A stretch of DNA of 64,000 nt from NCBI GenBank assembly GCA_039707465.1, contig CM077643.1, positions 46,194,605 through 46,258,604 of the forward strand. The letters are read 5' to 3'. Below the pieces are notes generated by a model, which ran no database searches, was not told where the DNA came from, and saw only the letters and a list, made by a program, of their open reading frames with translations. This DNA is from Rhabdophis nuchalis (lineage: Eukaryota; Chordata; Lepidosauria; Squamata; Natricidae). Below are positions 1 through 14,500 of the stretch, piece by piece. Position 1 is the stretch's first letter. Every line of letters begins with the position of its first letter. A program made the position numbers and the translations under genes.

Positions 1-64
1 TTTTAAAATGCGATTTAACTTCAAACGGTCACTGAACAAACTGTTGTGTCAAGGACTACACATG
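1..64 (+). mobile_element. Right end of a pogo-like TA-flanked MITE, cut by the window edge
   Basis: This stretch matches the right end of the complete copy at 58789-59178: the same run ending in gtcaaggactacacatg is seen, with about 80% identity by eye. The left part lies outside the window. The family is non-coding; see the copy at 58789 for its structure. Confidence 0.6.
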
Positions 65-264
65 CGGAACTGCGACCAAATTGTACAAATGGTCTTAATT
101 TAAAAGGCGATGGCCATTTTATGGAGATTATCTGCATGCATGATATTTAGTACATACTTAATGGGAATGTAAGATAAGATATCTTATATGCAGGGCAGAA
201 CTTGCAACCAACCCCTTATTAAGTTTTTCAGAATGGATCTAAATTCTAAATTCTGATTACCCAC

Positions 265-379
265 CTCCATTTGACCCTTCTCTGTTGCAGTTTGACAAAA
301 AGGGAGCTTAAATGGAAGCACTGATACCGCAGGACGAGGAAGTGTAGCTGGAAAACGCGCTCCTTTACAAAGAATGCAT
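265..379 (-). CDS. WDHD1: WDHD1 coding exon 16 of those in the window
   Basis: Codes for residues 682-720 of the SepB domain, CILCKGARFPATLPRP to EKGQME. The acceptor is ttcttgaatag before ATGCATTC; its first A completes AG from the previous exon to give Arg. The donor is ATGGAG/GTGGGTAA. Length is 115 nt. The next exon (human EQFWRSV region) is not found in 1-264, so it lies outside the window. Confidence 0.95.
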
Positions 380-3300
380 CTATTCAAGAAAAATACAGAA
401 TCAAAAGTGCAATCCTGTTCTCCTTCACAGACTCACCATAGCATAAACAAGTTGTTTACACATTCAGCAGTTTACATATCAAGAAAGGAAATTTGCATTT
501 TTCCTCAATTTTTTAAAATATCAGGATAAAAATTAACATGTTTTAGGGGGGAAAAACCTAAAGTTTTCTCTAAGCTTTGAATGTCCAAATACTTTATTTA
601 GCATCCAAATGAGATTTCGCTAAAAATAGCAGAATTATTCCTTTGTCACTTTAATTCATTTAATATAAGAATCCATGTTGTTTTATAATTACTTAGCAAA
701 ACTTTTAGTAAAGTGAAAGACACAAAAAGATTCCTCACACAGAGAACATAATAATGTCACAGCCATCTTAACTATGGACTGGCCTAATAATATGCTGCCA
801 TTTTAGGCAAACCAGTGAGTAACTTAAATCAGCTTCTTTGCAAGGCTGAACCAAGATAAAACTTTGCTTTATCGAGATGCCAAATTCTCTGAAGTGCATC
901 AAATGAGACTAGAATGCGGTTACAGTGTTCCAAATTCCATTTCTTATATCCACAAGTCTACTACTGCTATTCTACTAATTATATTTCACTGTCTGTTTTG
1001 AAATATATTACATTAGGAATTAAAGGAATGAAGCCAAATAAATATTATAAAGTAAATGCATCATTCCAATTCAATCAATCAATTAAAAATATTAGCTGGA
1101 AAGTGTTTTCACCATCTGAACATCTAACCTCATCAGTCATTCTTTTAAAACCAAGCCTTCAATCAAGGTAACACTTTTGTAGACAACGTTTTTCAACTGT
1201 GTTTAAATTATATGTTTTTTGTCTTCATTTATCTTGGATGAGTGAGAGGGGGGGGGAAAAGCCACAATGACTTTCATTCATACTCATCTTCCTAGGCTGA
1301 CATGTTCTGAGGCTTTAATGAATTTCCTAGAAAAGAGCTACTTGAAAGGGGAATTGGAAGAATACAATATTTTGTGCATATGGCATGCTAGTTCGCCTCT
1401 TTCTAGTAAAAAGAAGGCAGTCCCTAGTTTAAATGAAATAAGGCAGTGGGAACCTGACAAAAGAGGATGATTGAGGAAATGACCTTTCAACAGATGTTTG
1501 AATATTTCTGTGTTGAGCACTGTTCTGAAGAACAACAGGGACAATTTTAAATTATTTTTGTACCTGAGCTGCTGAGGGTTTTCATGAATGCCAACAATCC
1601 AATAATGGTTTGACTTCCCTTTACAGTGCTCCCTTGTATTACAGACTGGGGTCCAAATATTACCATGCTTTCGGTTCAGCATTCGTACAATACCCTCTGA
1701 ATCCATATAACAAGGAGTACCTAGACATTCATTAGAAAAGCACATAGTTTTGTTTCGACAATCAGTTCTCTTTGAAGCAGCTATATAGATTCATGAATGT
1801 ACAGGTTAAATGCTACATCTCTCATCATCATTTATATTAAAAAGAACAAAACATTTTGAAGACAATCAAGACTCGAAGCTATCTTTGGCAATAGCTCCCT
1901 CTTCTGGTAACCCAGAGTAAGAATTCATGGACATTCAGTGCAGTTCGCCCATTTCCTTTCCCCTCTTTCCTCTTAGATATTAATAGCATTGTTTTAACAT
2001 TGATCATGGATGCATCATTTTCAGCCAACTAAGCATGTCATGTCTTTCATCCCTGATGTCTGGATTGAGGACTAAAAATGTACAAAGGATTTGATCACAT
2101 TCACCTTCCGTCACTATTATTCCACTAATGAAATAATAAATTAGGATTTAACTATGTCTTAAATGAACCACCTTACCTTCTGCTGAAAATCCTACCCATG
2201 CTAAATAGGATTTCCTGGAAAGAGGAAGAGATTCACCACGTAAAATTTGTTTTTTCTTTCTCCCAAGTTCTAGAAGCTGAATTCCAAGACACTGATCCCC
2301 TTCAAATCCAGTGCCTACAAACAAGGGTGGGGTGGGAGAGTACAGTGTTAATTCTAACTAAAATAAGTCACACTGAAAAGCTGCGGAAAAGTGTAAAGAA
2401 AAGGAAGGGACTTAGCTGCACAGATGCACATTCCTCTTTGTGCTACTGAATGATTGTCATGGATTTCTATTCACTGAGTAATTTTAAACATTGTCAATAT
2501 GATTACAAATTGGGACTTAAATTATTTTAGGAACATAAAATTATATTCATGAAAGAATTTGTCCAAATGAAATAATAATTCGTTCTACTTTTGCAGAAAT
2601 CACTGTGAGATGTAGAATAATGTTTGCTATGTTTTGAATCCTAAAAGTTCTACCTTTACCAATATTGCATGTTTAAAAGAAACAAAAACAAAACAATAGA
2701 AAGCTTGAGTGAATCATGGCTGAATGACAGAGCAGACACTTAACATGTAGCTCACAGGTGGCAAACTCGCAGTGTCACTTTGCTGTCATGTGACATTTCA
2801 TGACTTTTTTCCCTTTGTGGAGCTGGGGTGAGCCTGTCCTGCATGTGATGCATCTGGCATGTGGGCCTCCAGTTTAACACCCCTGATGTACATGGTTACA
2901 TGCTCAATATCTCCACTCAGAAGGAAGAAAAGCAGCAACACAGCCTAAAGTCTCCAACACTGAACTTGTTAACAACTGATTTTAATTAATATATTTTTCT
3001 CTAGCCCAAGATTTCCTAAATGCAAGCACTAGAACTAGGTGGCAAATTCTAGTTTTGGATAAAAGTAGCAGAAAGTGACGGATGCAGTTCTTAGATACTT
3101 CAAGACAGATTCGTCACGTGTTTAAAATTAAAATTTTAATTCTATGTGGAAATAGAGTGACTTAATAAATTCAAAGCTATAATGGCATGGTCTTTAAAAA
3201 AATGAAAGAGAAAATTATGTAGAACAACCAAATGTTTGAAGGGCTCATTTGAACATCAAACGTTTTCTAAGGTCAAAATTTTTGGAAATTCCTGGTCTTG

Positions 3301-5526
3301 GAAAACACCATGCATCTACCAGCCACATTCCTTCCCCAATCGTACAAGGACACCTGAAAGAGATTTGAATAATCGACATTTTAAGCAACTAAACAACAAA
3401 TAGAAGAATACAGTAAGCACCTTTATTAAAGACCACCAGCAGCTGCTCTCCATGTCCTGCCATCGACACCACAGGTCCAGGGAAACTGAAAATCTCTTTC
3501 TGAAGTCCGCCAATGGTGAACACACGAAGCAGAAGAGAACTGGTGGCACATGCAGCCCAGCCCTGGCCCAAACAAACAGCTTCAATGTCTTCATCCTGCA
3601 GCATATCAACAGTCCATTCCTTATTAGGATCCCAGGAGTTGAAATGGATGCAATGTAGCTTGCTAAAGATGAAAGAGGGAAATGAATGTAAGTAAAGTAT
3701 GAATACGGGGACATACCGATACACACCTCTGGCCTTGCATTTTTGAGCATTATAAAGTAAAATGCTTGTTGATTACACTGATGCTTTTGAATTAATATTA
3801 AGTAGCTCCAATTTGGAGATCTGCAGTTATCGGTTTCACTTTTTCTTCGTTCCCCACGTGATTCTTTTGAAAGGAAAATCCGAAGCAAGTAGAACAGAAC
3901 AGCAGCTCTGAAATGCACTGATCCCATCCTCATTACTCTCGCTCCTTTGCGAGTTCGTTGAATACAAAGGTTAATTTTATTGGCTATAATTCACAATTAA
4001 GTTGTCTTTTTTTTTTTTTACCTTGCTAGTTCCTCTGTGCTCTCACAGGCCAATAAAATAGCTTCACTGGAAAGGTCTGCCATTGTGTGATTCAAATTAT
4101 TTGGCAAATGCATTGCATGATGTACTGCGGTATCATGGAATTCGACATCAATAGCATTGTCTTGTTCGTCATTATAGCAGCGAATAATACCCAGAGAGTT
4201 CCATACCTATAAGGGGGACATTAAGGCTTGTTAAGAAGATAGAAATATTTCTGCAAGGTTGACTTTAGATCTGCCATATGTATATAGGTACATACTGTAT
4301 GTACACATGTATGTATGTACGTATGTATCAGTGCCGCCCTGGGTCCTTTTTTAGGAGACGGGCGGGATATAAAATCGAATAAAATAAATAAAGTGCTGGG
4401 TTCCAGGCCCGGCAGACGACCACATGGATGCACGCAGCACACGCATGTGTCTTACTGCCTCTGCAATGCTCCAGCTGCTCAGCGGAGCGTTGCGCAGGTG
4501 CTGTATGCGCTGTGCACGGAAGCCTTAAAAGACAGGTAAGGATCTCGGGCAGGCAGGTGGGCCCTCCGGACCACTGTACCGGAATGGTATCCGGTGCTCC
4601 GGGTAGGCTCCAGTATGCCCGTACCGGGGTATACCACCTGCAACCCACCATTGGTATGTATGTATGAATGAATGTGTACGAGTGTCAAATACACATGCCA
4701 TATGATAACACACAGCTCATTCATAATCTCTGTATATGTTCAATAAGCAAGTGAAGTTTGAGATGGAGGGAATGAGGGATGATAGAACCATCAGTGGAGC
4801 ACTATATACCAAGATGGATGCATTATATTAGTTGCAACACAAATTTGCCATTGAAGTAAACTCAGAATAGGCAAGTAGCAAAACACAGGATCAACATCTG
4901 AGAGAGAAACTAAATTCCCATCTTCTGAAACAAATTTTGATTCTCCACTAGAAGCTGCAGCAATAGATTCTAACCCTAACCGTATCTAAATATACTTAAA
5001 ATCCATTCCTTTCTCTTCTATTTATGAAGAAATCTATATTTACTTTAGTCATAGTCAGAAATTCACCTACCTCTATTTTTGAAAGGGTTTTTTTCACTTT
5101 ACTACATTCAAAGCTTTAAAACTAAAAGACTGCACAAATAGTTCAATCAGTAATGTTAAGGGCACCAACTGATGATACTTACTCTGTTTTTATAGGAGCA
5201 ACTTTACAGTCAATAGCTATAGTAATTAGTTACTACCAGTATATAGTTATAGGTATTATGAAATGAATTTGCTTTAGAAGTTTTTTGTGAGAATTGCAGC
5301 CCTTTATCTATTTAGGCTGATAAAACTTAACAGTTTGAAGGTGATCCCAATACCACCCCTTGTTATATGTTAATAACCATTCAGTTTTGTGGTAGGTGAA
5401 ACTGCTTATGTAGACTATTTAGAACAGTGTTTCTCAACCTTGTCAACTTGAAGATGTCTGGACGTCAACTCCCAGAATTCCCCAGCCAGCGAGTTGACAA
5501 GGTTGAGAAACACTGATTTAGAAGCT

Positions 5527-5593
<67 letters not shown>

Positions 5594-8500
5594 AACTACT
5601 GTTATTATTACTGTTATTTAAATTTATATGCTATGTTACTCGTATCCGTTCTGGGCTGTTCTTACAAATTATTAAAAATATTAATAGCCCTATTGTTTAA
5701 AAGATCGGCTAATGAAGCAATTTAAAACCTGAAAATAACCATGAAGCGGTGAGTGAGATGTGTTGGGGTAGAACCAGACTGGAATGGCTTTTGCCGAGGA
5801 GTTGGCAATGGCCCACTGTAGACCGGCCTCTGGTCAGATGGCAGTGGCTGAACTGGGAAATTGTCCAAATCATCCTCTCCTTCTTCCTTATCAAGGGCAG
5901 AATTAGCTTTCAGCAATCCAGTATCTACAAAAGGCAGATAGATCATATCAAGACATTTTATAGCATCTTCAGAATGCTGGCAGCCAAACTGACAACATTA
6001 CATGATTATAGAGTTATAATTATGGTTCGCAAGAGATGGCAACTAACGTAGTAATATATTAATCAGCATCCAACTAGAGGGGATGATAATATGAGTATAA
6101 TGTATTTTCTTTTTTGATGATTATAGATTTATAGTTGCCCCAACATTCAGCCCCACCCTCTGCTCCAAAACTCCTACTTTGGGAAATTCTAACCTAGAGA
6201 GTTCTCATCATCTTCTATTATTGCGCCTCGGTTTCTCGGACGTCCCGATGCCAGCTTAAAGTCATCTTCATCTTCATCATTTGTTGCTGCCTTAGTGCCC
6301 CAGTCATCCTCACTGAAATCCCTATTCAGAAAGTCCTCTTTGTCATCCTCATCGAAAAGATCATCGTAGCTTTTGATAGAAGAATTAGGTGCCTGAAGTC
6401 AGGATTTAACAGTTAATAAATATATGTATACCAAATGAGCAAACATTTTTAAAAAGGAAATTACCTCCCAGTCAATAAATGTCAGATTCATATGATTACG
6501 TTCATAATCACGAGGTTAATTTTTAAAAAAAAACTCAAGGAAACTTCCAGTTTATATTACCTTGTGGACTGATTTCTTCCTTTCTACATCACAGACATTT
6601 TCAAGTAGTCCAAGATTGCCTTCTGCATCTGTATAAGCGAGCTGGCCACCTTTGGGATGCCATGCCAGACCACAGACAGTGTAACCTTTTTCATGTTTTA
6701 CCCTGAAAAAGGCAATAATAAAAGATGCATCTGAAATCATTCTGACAGGAAGGTTTTTGCTAAGCAGCTGCTCAGCCCTTATGATCTTATACATCGTGCT
6801 AAACAAAACCAAACAATTAACTTCATGCTACATGATCAAGCCATGTGAATGCAGAAAGTCTCAAAATTTGTCAGTTTTGATTTTATGGTGTAGGTTATCC
6901 AAACCTTTTATATCATATATTAGTGGCTCCCATAAGTTTTCTTTCTCTTTGCAAAAGCCCATCTTTGTAAGAGATACTGGTACCATCTGGTACCTTTCCA
7001 GCCATCTGGTACCTTTCCAGGCATTCTTGGGTTTCCACTTTCCAAATGACCATATAGCCACCGATACTTCCAGCTGCCAAATATTGTCCACATGGAGACC
7101 AGGCCACAACATTTAGGGGCTAACATGAAAAAAAAGACAATATGTTTTTTATTATAAATTTATTATAAATCTTAGATCTGTAGCTCCCTAATAATCATCT
7201 ATTTATAAATGTACACAGTCAATGTTAGGAGGAAAGCACACTTCTGTAAGAGGCAGAACAACTCTTGCTATTGCAAGATTTTACACAGCTCATGAAACAA
7301 AGGAAACCTCTGATTACTGCTATTGATCATAGGCCTCTGCTTTTACTCTGACAGACATACATACATAAGACAAATATTCCATATAGCACCAAACTCTTTC
7401 GCAAACAGACTGACTCGCTAACAATCAATCAGCTTGAGAAAATATGGTTTTCTCTTCCCTGATACCAAGCAAACATTCCTTAGAACAAGAGCAGATTAAA
7501 AAGCAGCTACCTAAAAGGATACCAACCTGTGTGATAAAATTATCTGATAGATCCAGCTCATGATCCCATGTTTCTCTTCTATATAGTTTGATTGTTTTTT
7601 CTACTGGAATGGCTAGTAGCTATTTAGGAAGAAAAAAATGTTATTAAGATGGATCTGATTTTTAAATGCTATTTTAAATAAGTTCTATCCTGGTTTTGTT
7701 TACAAATGCACACAAACCAAAGACATGCTCTGCACACATCTGGGTAAGCTATAATGGGACTGGTTTTTAGTTTAGTGTGATCTGTGAACATAGATATTGG
7801 ACATGATGGCTTGTTCAATAAGGCCAATACATTTTATAAATAAATAAATAGTTAAATATCTTGGTTTCAATTCAAGGAACTGTGGAACACATTTGAACCA
7901 CCTAGAAGTATAGAATAGAGTTGGAAAGGACTTTGGAGGTCTTCTAGTCCAACTCCCTGCTTCAGCAAGAGACCCTACATCATTTCAAACAAATGGTTGT
8001 CCATTTTGAAAGGCTTCAGTGATGGAGCACCCACAACCTCTGAAGGCAAGCCGTTCTGTTTATGGATTGCTCTCACCGTTAGTAAATTTCTCCTTAGTTC
8101 TAGTTTGCTTCTCTCCTTAGTTAGTTTCCAACCATTGTTTCTTGTCTTGCCTATTGGTGCTTTGGAAAATAGTTTGACCATCTTGTTTTTGCAGGAACCC
8201 TTCAAATACTGGAACAGTGCTATCATATCCTCCCTAGTCTTTCTTTTCATTAGAGTAGACATACCCAATTCCTGTATGTTTTAGCCTCCAGCCCCCAAAT
8301 TATTTTTGTTTCTCTTCTGATTTTTTCCCCAGTGTCATTTGAATTGTGTCCTATTCCAGAAAAGTTTTTCATAAAGGATTGAACCAAATCTCAAGAGATA
8401 ATAAATGTCAAGCAATCAGATGTTATGCTGAGTTAGAATAGGGCAGGATTTTAAAACCCCTTCGTGAGTCCTCAAAAGTTATAAAGTTCTAATACAGGGA

Positions 8501-11500
8501 TGTCCAATCTTGGGAACTTTAAGACTTGTGGACTTCAACTCCCAAAATTCCCCAGCCACAAGTCCACAAGTCTTAAAGTTCCCAAGTTTGGACATCCCTG
8601 TTCTAATAAATGTCCTATTTCAATCAAGCAACTACATGATGTAATATGCCAAGGACCAGCAACTTAATTTATCAAGCCTACTTTAATGAGAATCCTCTAG
8701 CCCAGCGTTTCTCAACCTTGTCAACTTGAAGATGTCTGGACTTCAACTCCCAGAATTCCCCAGCCAGTGAATGCTGACAAGGTTGAGAAACACTGCGTCT
8801 AGCCCATTCTAGTTCAACCACCGATATGACTACAGCTAGCCTAGATGAGAAATTTTGGGATTTTCACCAAAATTATTACTTCACTTTCATTCAGTCCTCA
8901 CAATCCAGGGCAAGCATGACAGGCAGACACTTTTGCTTCAGGCTCCTCTCCACGCTCATTTCTTTTCCAAAACTGACTAATGAAATACTTTTCTGAATGC
9001 AGCCTAAATACAATGGGATTTACAGAGAAATGCTGCTATTAGCTTTATAGTACCATTTATGAGTATTCTTTATTAGATAACTCTCAATCTCCTCTGATAA
9101 TAATTTTTGTTTCCGCTTGCTTTGTCCAGGTGAATATTTCTTGTTCTCCAGTCCTTTATGACATTTCTGATGCTTTTCAAAAATGAATTGAATTTTCCTT
9201 CCAACTCCTCCCTCCACTGCTGCTAGTTTTTCTCTCTCCTCACTATAAGTGAGAACTAAGTTCTCAGTAAATGGGCAAAAGGAATGACGAGTCCTTTAAG
9301 AAAGCCTGCAACTTTCAGGATCCTGAGACTTCTTGGCATAAAGAGCAGGAAGCGCATCTTTTCTCCCCACACTTTCTCCCATTCTTTTCCTTGATTCTTG
9401 AAAAGCAGCAAAGAGGAATTGGGGAAATGGGTAACCTGGACTTCCAGTGTCTCTTCACTTTTTTTGCTACTCTGCAGATAGCTTTCACAAGCAAGGAAAC
9501 CAAGAACCAAGCTTTGGTGTTGCCATCTACCTACCTAGGAAAACTGCATGCACTCACCACCAGAGGCATCCATATAAAACAGCAATGACACCCAAATGAT
9601 GACATGTGTCAGCAGTAGCGTCTCTTGTAGACTTTCATAGCACATGCCTATTTGCACACAGGTGTGCACCTACACTAAAACAAAAACAGATAGGCGACTG
9701 ATTACCTTTCCTATTTTCGGTTGCCAGGCCAGTCTACATAGGGATTTTGCATTTATCACATCATTACATTTTTCCAGCAGCGGCCAGCTTATCTCACAAT
9801 TCTGGAAGCAAAATAAGATAACGATCATTAACTACTGTATTTTTCGGACTATAAGACATACTGGAGTAAAAGACGCACCAAGATTTCGAAGAGATAAACA
9901 AGAAAAAAAAACGTTTTTGCTCTCCCCAGCCCCCAGAAGCACTCTGCAGGACTCCCAAACCCTCTGTGCATTATTTTTTTCGCAAAAATGGGGCATGCAG
10001 AGGGTTTGGGAGGCTCCTGGGAGCTGGGGAGAGCAAAAATAGCACTCCTAGGGGGTTGGGGAAGCAAAAAATGGACCCACTTATTGCAAAAATGGAGCGG
10101 ACAGAGAGCTTGGGAACCCTGCAGTGTTCCTGAGGCCTAGGGAGGGCAAAAACACCACCGGTTTTGCAAAAAACAGGCCCATTGTCCACCTCCCAAACAT
10201 CGTGTTTTTGCCCTCCCCAGCCCCTAGGAGCACTCTGCAGGTGTCTCAAACCCTCTGTGTGCCCTGTTTTTCGAAAAACCAGCCTATTTTTGGTGAAAAT
10301 GGGACTTGCGGGGCAGAGTTTCCGGAGCCAAAAATGGCTGTATTTGGGGCATAAGACGCACCAACATTTCCGCCCTCTTTTAGGGGGGCGAAAGTGCATC
10401 TTATACTCTGAAAAGTACAGTAGCTTGATGTAAACCTTTTTGAAATATAAAATATTTTTCAAGTTGTAAGAAGTGTGTCATGTCATCCTTGTCAACAGCC
10501 TTATATATATTTTTAACATAGAATACTTACTCTGCCATTCCTGGAACGTTAGAGGTTTAGGACCATCCAGACACAAAATTCCCTAGATAGTTTTAACAAG
10601 TTTGTCAATCTAATTCATGTGTGACAGCCCTGTTTTTCAGTCAATTGCTTTAAAAGGGGTTCCTCTTCCAATGTAAATAAAAATTAATTACTGCTTCTCA
10701 CATTATGATTTTCTTACTATATCCCGGGGGGGTTGGAATTATTAAGAGTTCTCCACTGATAAGCCAAGTAACAACATGCATTTTCCATAAAAAGAGTTGG
10801 GCTATCACAATCGATTTTCAAGACAAAACATTCTTAAATGTAGTATTTATAACTCACTATATATATTAAGGTTTGTGTTCCAAGCCTCACTGAATCCAAA
10901 AAGGTTTATTCCAAATTGCTAAAAGAATTATAGTCTGCAAGTTTAGTTCCATATGGATATTCCAATCTTGCATTAGGATATAAATTAAGATTTAAAATGG
11001 GAAACAGAAAATATTATTTACCTGTTCTGAAATTTTCCACACTCTGACAGATCCATCACAGCTAGCCGATGCCTGAAAAAGGAATATTTTTAAAGATAAT
11101 AGTACCTGGCATTACTTATGGCTTAGTATTTACATTTAAAATGGCAGAGTTCAGTATTATGTCACTGTATGAAACCACATCTTTGCTGACAAAATTTTCC
11201 TGAAACATCCCACTCTGGAGAATGCTTTAAGCCGAAAGGCAGGATGTAATGTTAATAAATTACTATTTATTAATTAATTCACCTGACTGGGATTTCTTTG
11301 TCTATAGGAACCAGCTGGGTGAAATCTGAAACAGGTATCTAAGAACCTTTATTATCCTATTCTAGAAAAGGAATACAGTAAGTAAATACAATATATTGTA
11401 AACACTGGTAGTAAAAACTCTAAAAACTGGGTACTTTAAACAACCACGTAGTCTAACAAATACACCTTTTCACCTATTTCTGCTATCTATGTATTTGTGA

Positions 11501-14500
11501 TGAAATATATTTTTAAAAAGTGAATCCCCAAGTGGGTGAGGGTGCATTCCAGAGAAGCAAGGGGCAACTCAGTGCTAAAACAGCCTTCTCTAATAGTTCA
11601 CATATTATACTGTATATCAGGGGTCGCCAACCCCCAGGTTGTGGTCCACTACCGGGCCTTGAGTCATTTGGAACTGGGCCATGGAAGTGGTGGGCAAGGG
11701 TGCACGTATACCCTCCCCATTTGCGCGAGTGGCAGGAGTGTGTGTCCATTGCTCTTGCAAATACAGTTGTGCATGCGCGTTTGCCTGCCGCTCGCGTAGA
11801 ACCATCTCCTCTCACTGTTCACCTCCCTCCCCCACCAGTCTGCCAAGCTAGAAAGGTTGGGGAATTCTGCTGTAAGATGCAAATAGCAGTCCTCAGTCTG
11901 GCAAGGTTTTGTCTATAGGTGTGAAAACAATAAAGAACTCAACTTGGAAGATGTGTCATTTTTGTTTTGTGCCTGACAATATTTTTATTTATTCAAGATA
12001 CAAATGATATCTTGGTACAATAATATCTCCATCTAAGTATGAACCACAACCCCTTCAAATCTGTATTAATCTTTCTTATGTAAAAGATAATTAACAGTTT
12101 AACAGTATAATTCTACAGAAATGTATTCATGCATGTAGGTTCACATATCACCCACAAATTTGATTTTGAGCTAATATTACTTTGATTTATCATTTAATCT
12201 TTTTTGGACGCAGCCTTAACAAAGACAAATAAATAAATAAATTCCTTTCATTAAGTAAATATGAGATTAACTCATAAGGCATAAGTTAATAAATTGGTAT
12301 GTGCAAATTCTTGCAACAGAATCTGTAAATGAAATGTTGCGTTGGAGAAATGTGACACTGCAAAATCATAGAATTATAGAATATGTTTTTAAAAATCAAT
12401 GAAAAGAAAGTCTATAGGACATACCAGAAAGGTATCAGTTGGATCCAATGACACACTCAAAACAGGTGCATCATGTCCTCGAAATGTCTTTTGTTGGCTG
12501 CTGTCAGTTACATCCACTATTTTCACCAGAAAGTCACTAGAGATAATTATAATGTTTTTAAAAAACAAGAATATTTTTAAATTGAATAAACAGGCACTGT
12601 ACCACCATTCTAAACAGTATTTTGACTACTTTTTAAGAGTAATTCTTGGGGACACCTAGGGACACACACATACATATATAAGTTTTAGCAAAGAACTCTG
12701 TAGAAGTAAAATCTCGCACATTATTTATTCTAAACTTTTTGGTGTGTCTGTCTTTTAATAATTTTTAACTTCTGGCAACTGGCTGACTAGATCCTGCCGT
12801 TTTCTTGGGAAGGTTTTTCAAGTGTGGTTTGCCACTGTCTGTTTCCCCAGGGCTGAGAGAAAGTGATGGGCCTAAGGGTCACCAAATTGGCTCTGTGCCT
12901 AAAGTAGAACCAAAATTCACTCTCCAGATTTCTAGTCTGATCCCTTAACCATTACATCAAACAGGTTTAATTTTAAAATTAAACCATGTTAATTATTGAT
13001 TAAAATAAACAATTACGTAAAGAAAATTCTACCACAAACACACTTTATTCATAAGAAATCAATTTAAAAATTTGAACTAACCCTGAAACAATTTCCATAA
13101 ATAAAACCATACAACCCATTTATAACAGCAAGAACTAAAGAGAATGGCTGTGGCAGTTTAAAACCAACTTTCTGAAACTTATTAATTTCCCATAACAAAT
13201 ACTATTGTCTTGCTTATGTGAAACACTCAACATCAAAATTCCTTTTTACTTATACAGGTAACTACAAATCACAGTAAGTGTGAAAAAATAATTTCTTATG
13301 AGGAAGACAGCTTTTCACATCCCACAAAATGGATGACTAGTGTATACTGCTGCTATGTCTCTATAAAATGTTAAAAATCTGAGGCAACCTCTCTATCCTA
13401 AAGCTTCCAGATATTGTTGGGCTTCAAATCCCATTATTCTTGTCTGCCACTGGCTTCTTGACTTATAAAGTGTAAAATGTAAAATCACACATCTGGAGGA
13501 CAGCAGATATAGGAAGGATGAGTTAAATTCTGTCCCAGAAGATCAATGAGCAGAACATACAAAGTTGTTTGCATAGAATGCTTATGTCTTAGTTAAAAGA
13601 ATACTTCTTTCCGAGCTAATTCAGGTAGGAAAAATAATCCATAGCTGAAACTGTTTGGGTCCTTTTTTTTAACTCCCAAATATATTTACCTAGATCCAAC
13701 AGCTACTTTGCTCCCATCGGCACTGAAAACAACATGGTTTGCATTTGTGGTAAAACGGGTCAAGATACCATCTGGAAGACCTTCTGGGAACGTATGGATT
13801 TGGACAGTGTTGTTAGATACTGCAGTAATCAATCTCCCATTCTACAAATAAAGCAGTATTAGGATTATAGACTGGTCCATCCTTCATTGCCTTGAACAGA
13901 ATAATATTTCATGTATTTTGACAGATACAAAAGGAAAGTTCTGGGGGGGGGGGAACTCCAGTGATTTCTCTCCAACTGCTTTTTCAAATATTAGAGACAC
14001 TGATTACACCAAGCAACTGTAGGTGGACTTATTGTACATGCCTTGAGATAAAAATAAGGAATCCAACCTCATTTCTGTCTCAGAATATTCATGCAGACTG
14101 GAGAGATCTCTGCCAAGCTAAACCTTGTATTTAACTACTGCCTTAGTCTATTATTTTTACCTACAAATTCTATTCTCAAGCCAATTATACACCGCTCCAA
14201 AATTGAAAACTATAGGACACTATCTGAGGTGCAGAATCAGTAGATGTTATTAAGGCTGATATATTTACTTAAGATTATGTTTTTTAAAAAAGGGTGAGCC
14301 ACCACTTTGCACTGCAGGCATGTATGATTTCGCCCAATATCATACATTCTTCACAAAATAAAAAATGTGTCAAAATTTCGGTTGTTTATTTTTTTGTTTT
14401 TAGACATCCCTTTTTAATTGATTTTTTTTAAAAACCAGGATGATCAAGATTGATGGTTTGCTTTACAAATTATAATGATTCAATGTATGTGTTTGCAAAT

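Noticed and set aside
9971..10462. 163-codon minus-strand frame
   Set aside because: It lies almost wholly inside the TA-flanked MITE and follows its repeated modules.
10528..10600. Candidate WDHD1 exon on the minus strand (tggcagagtaagt)
   Set aside because: The true exon for this part (NDVINAKS...LAWQP) is at 9706-9801 and phases leave no room for another exon.
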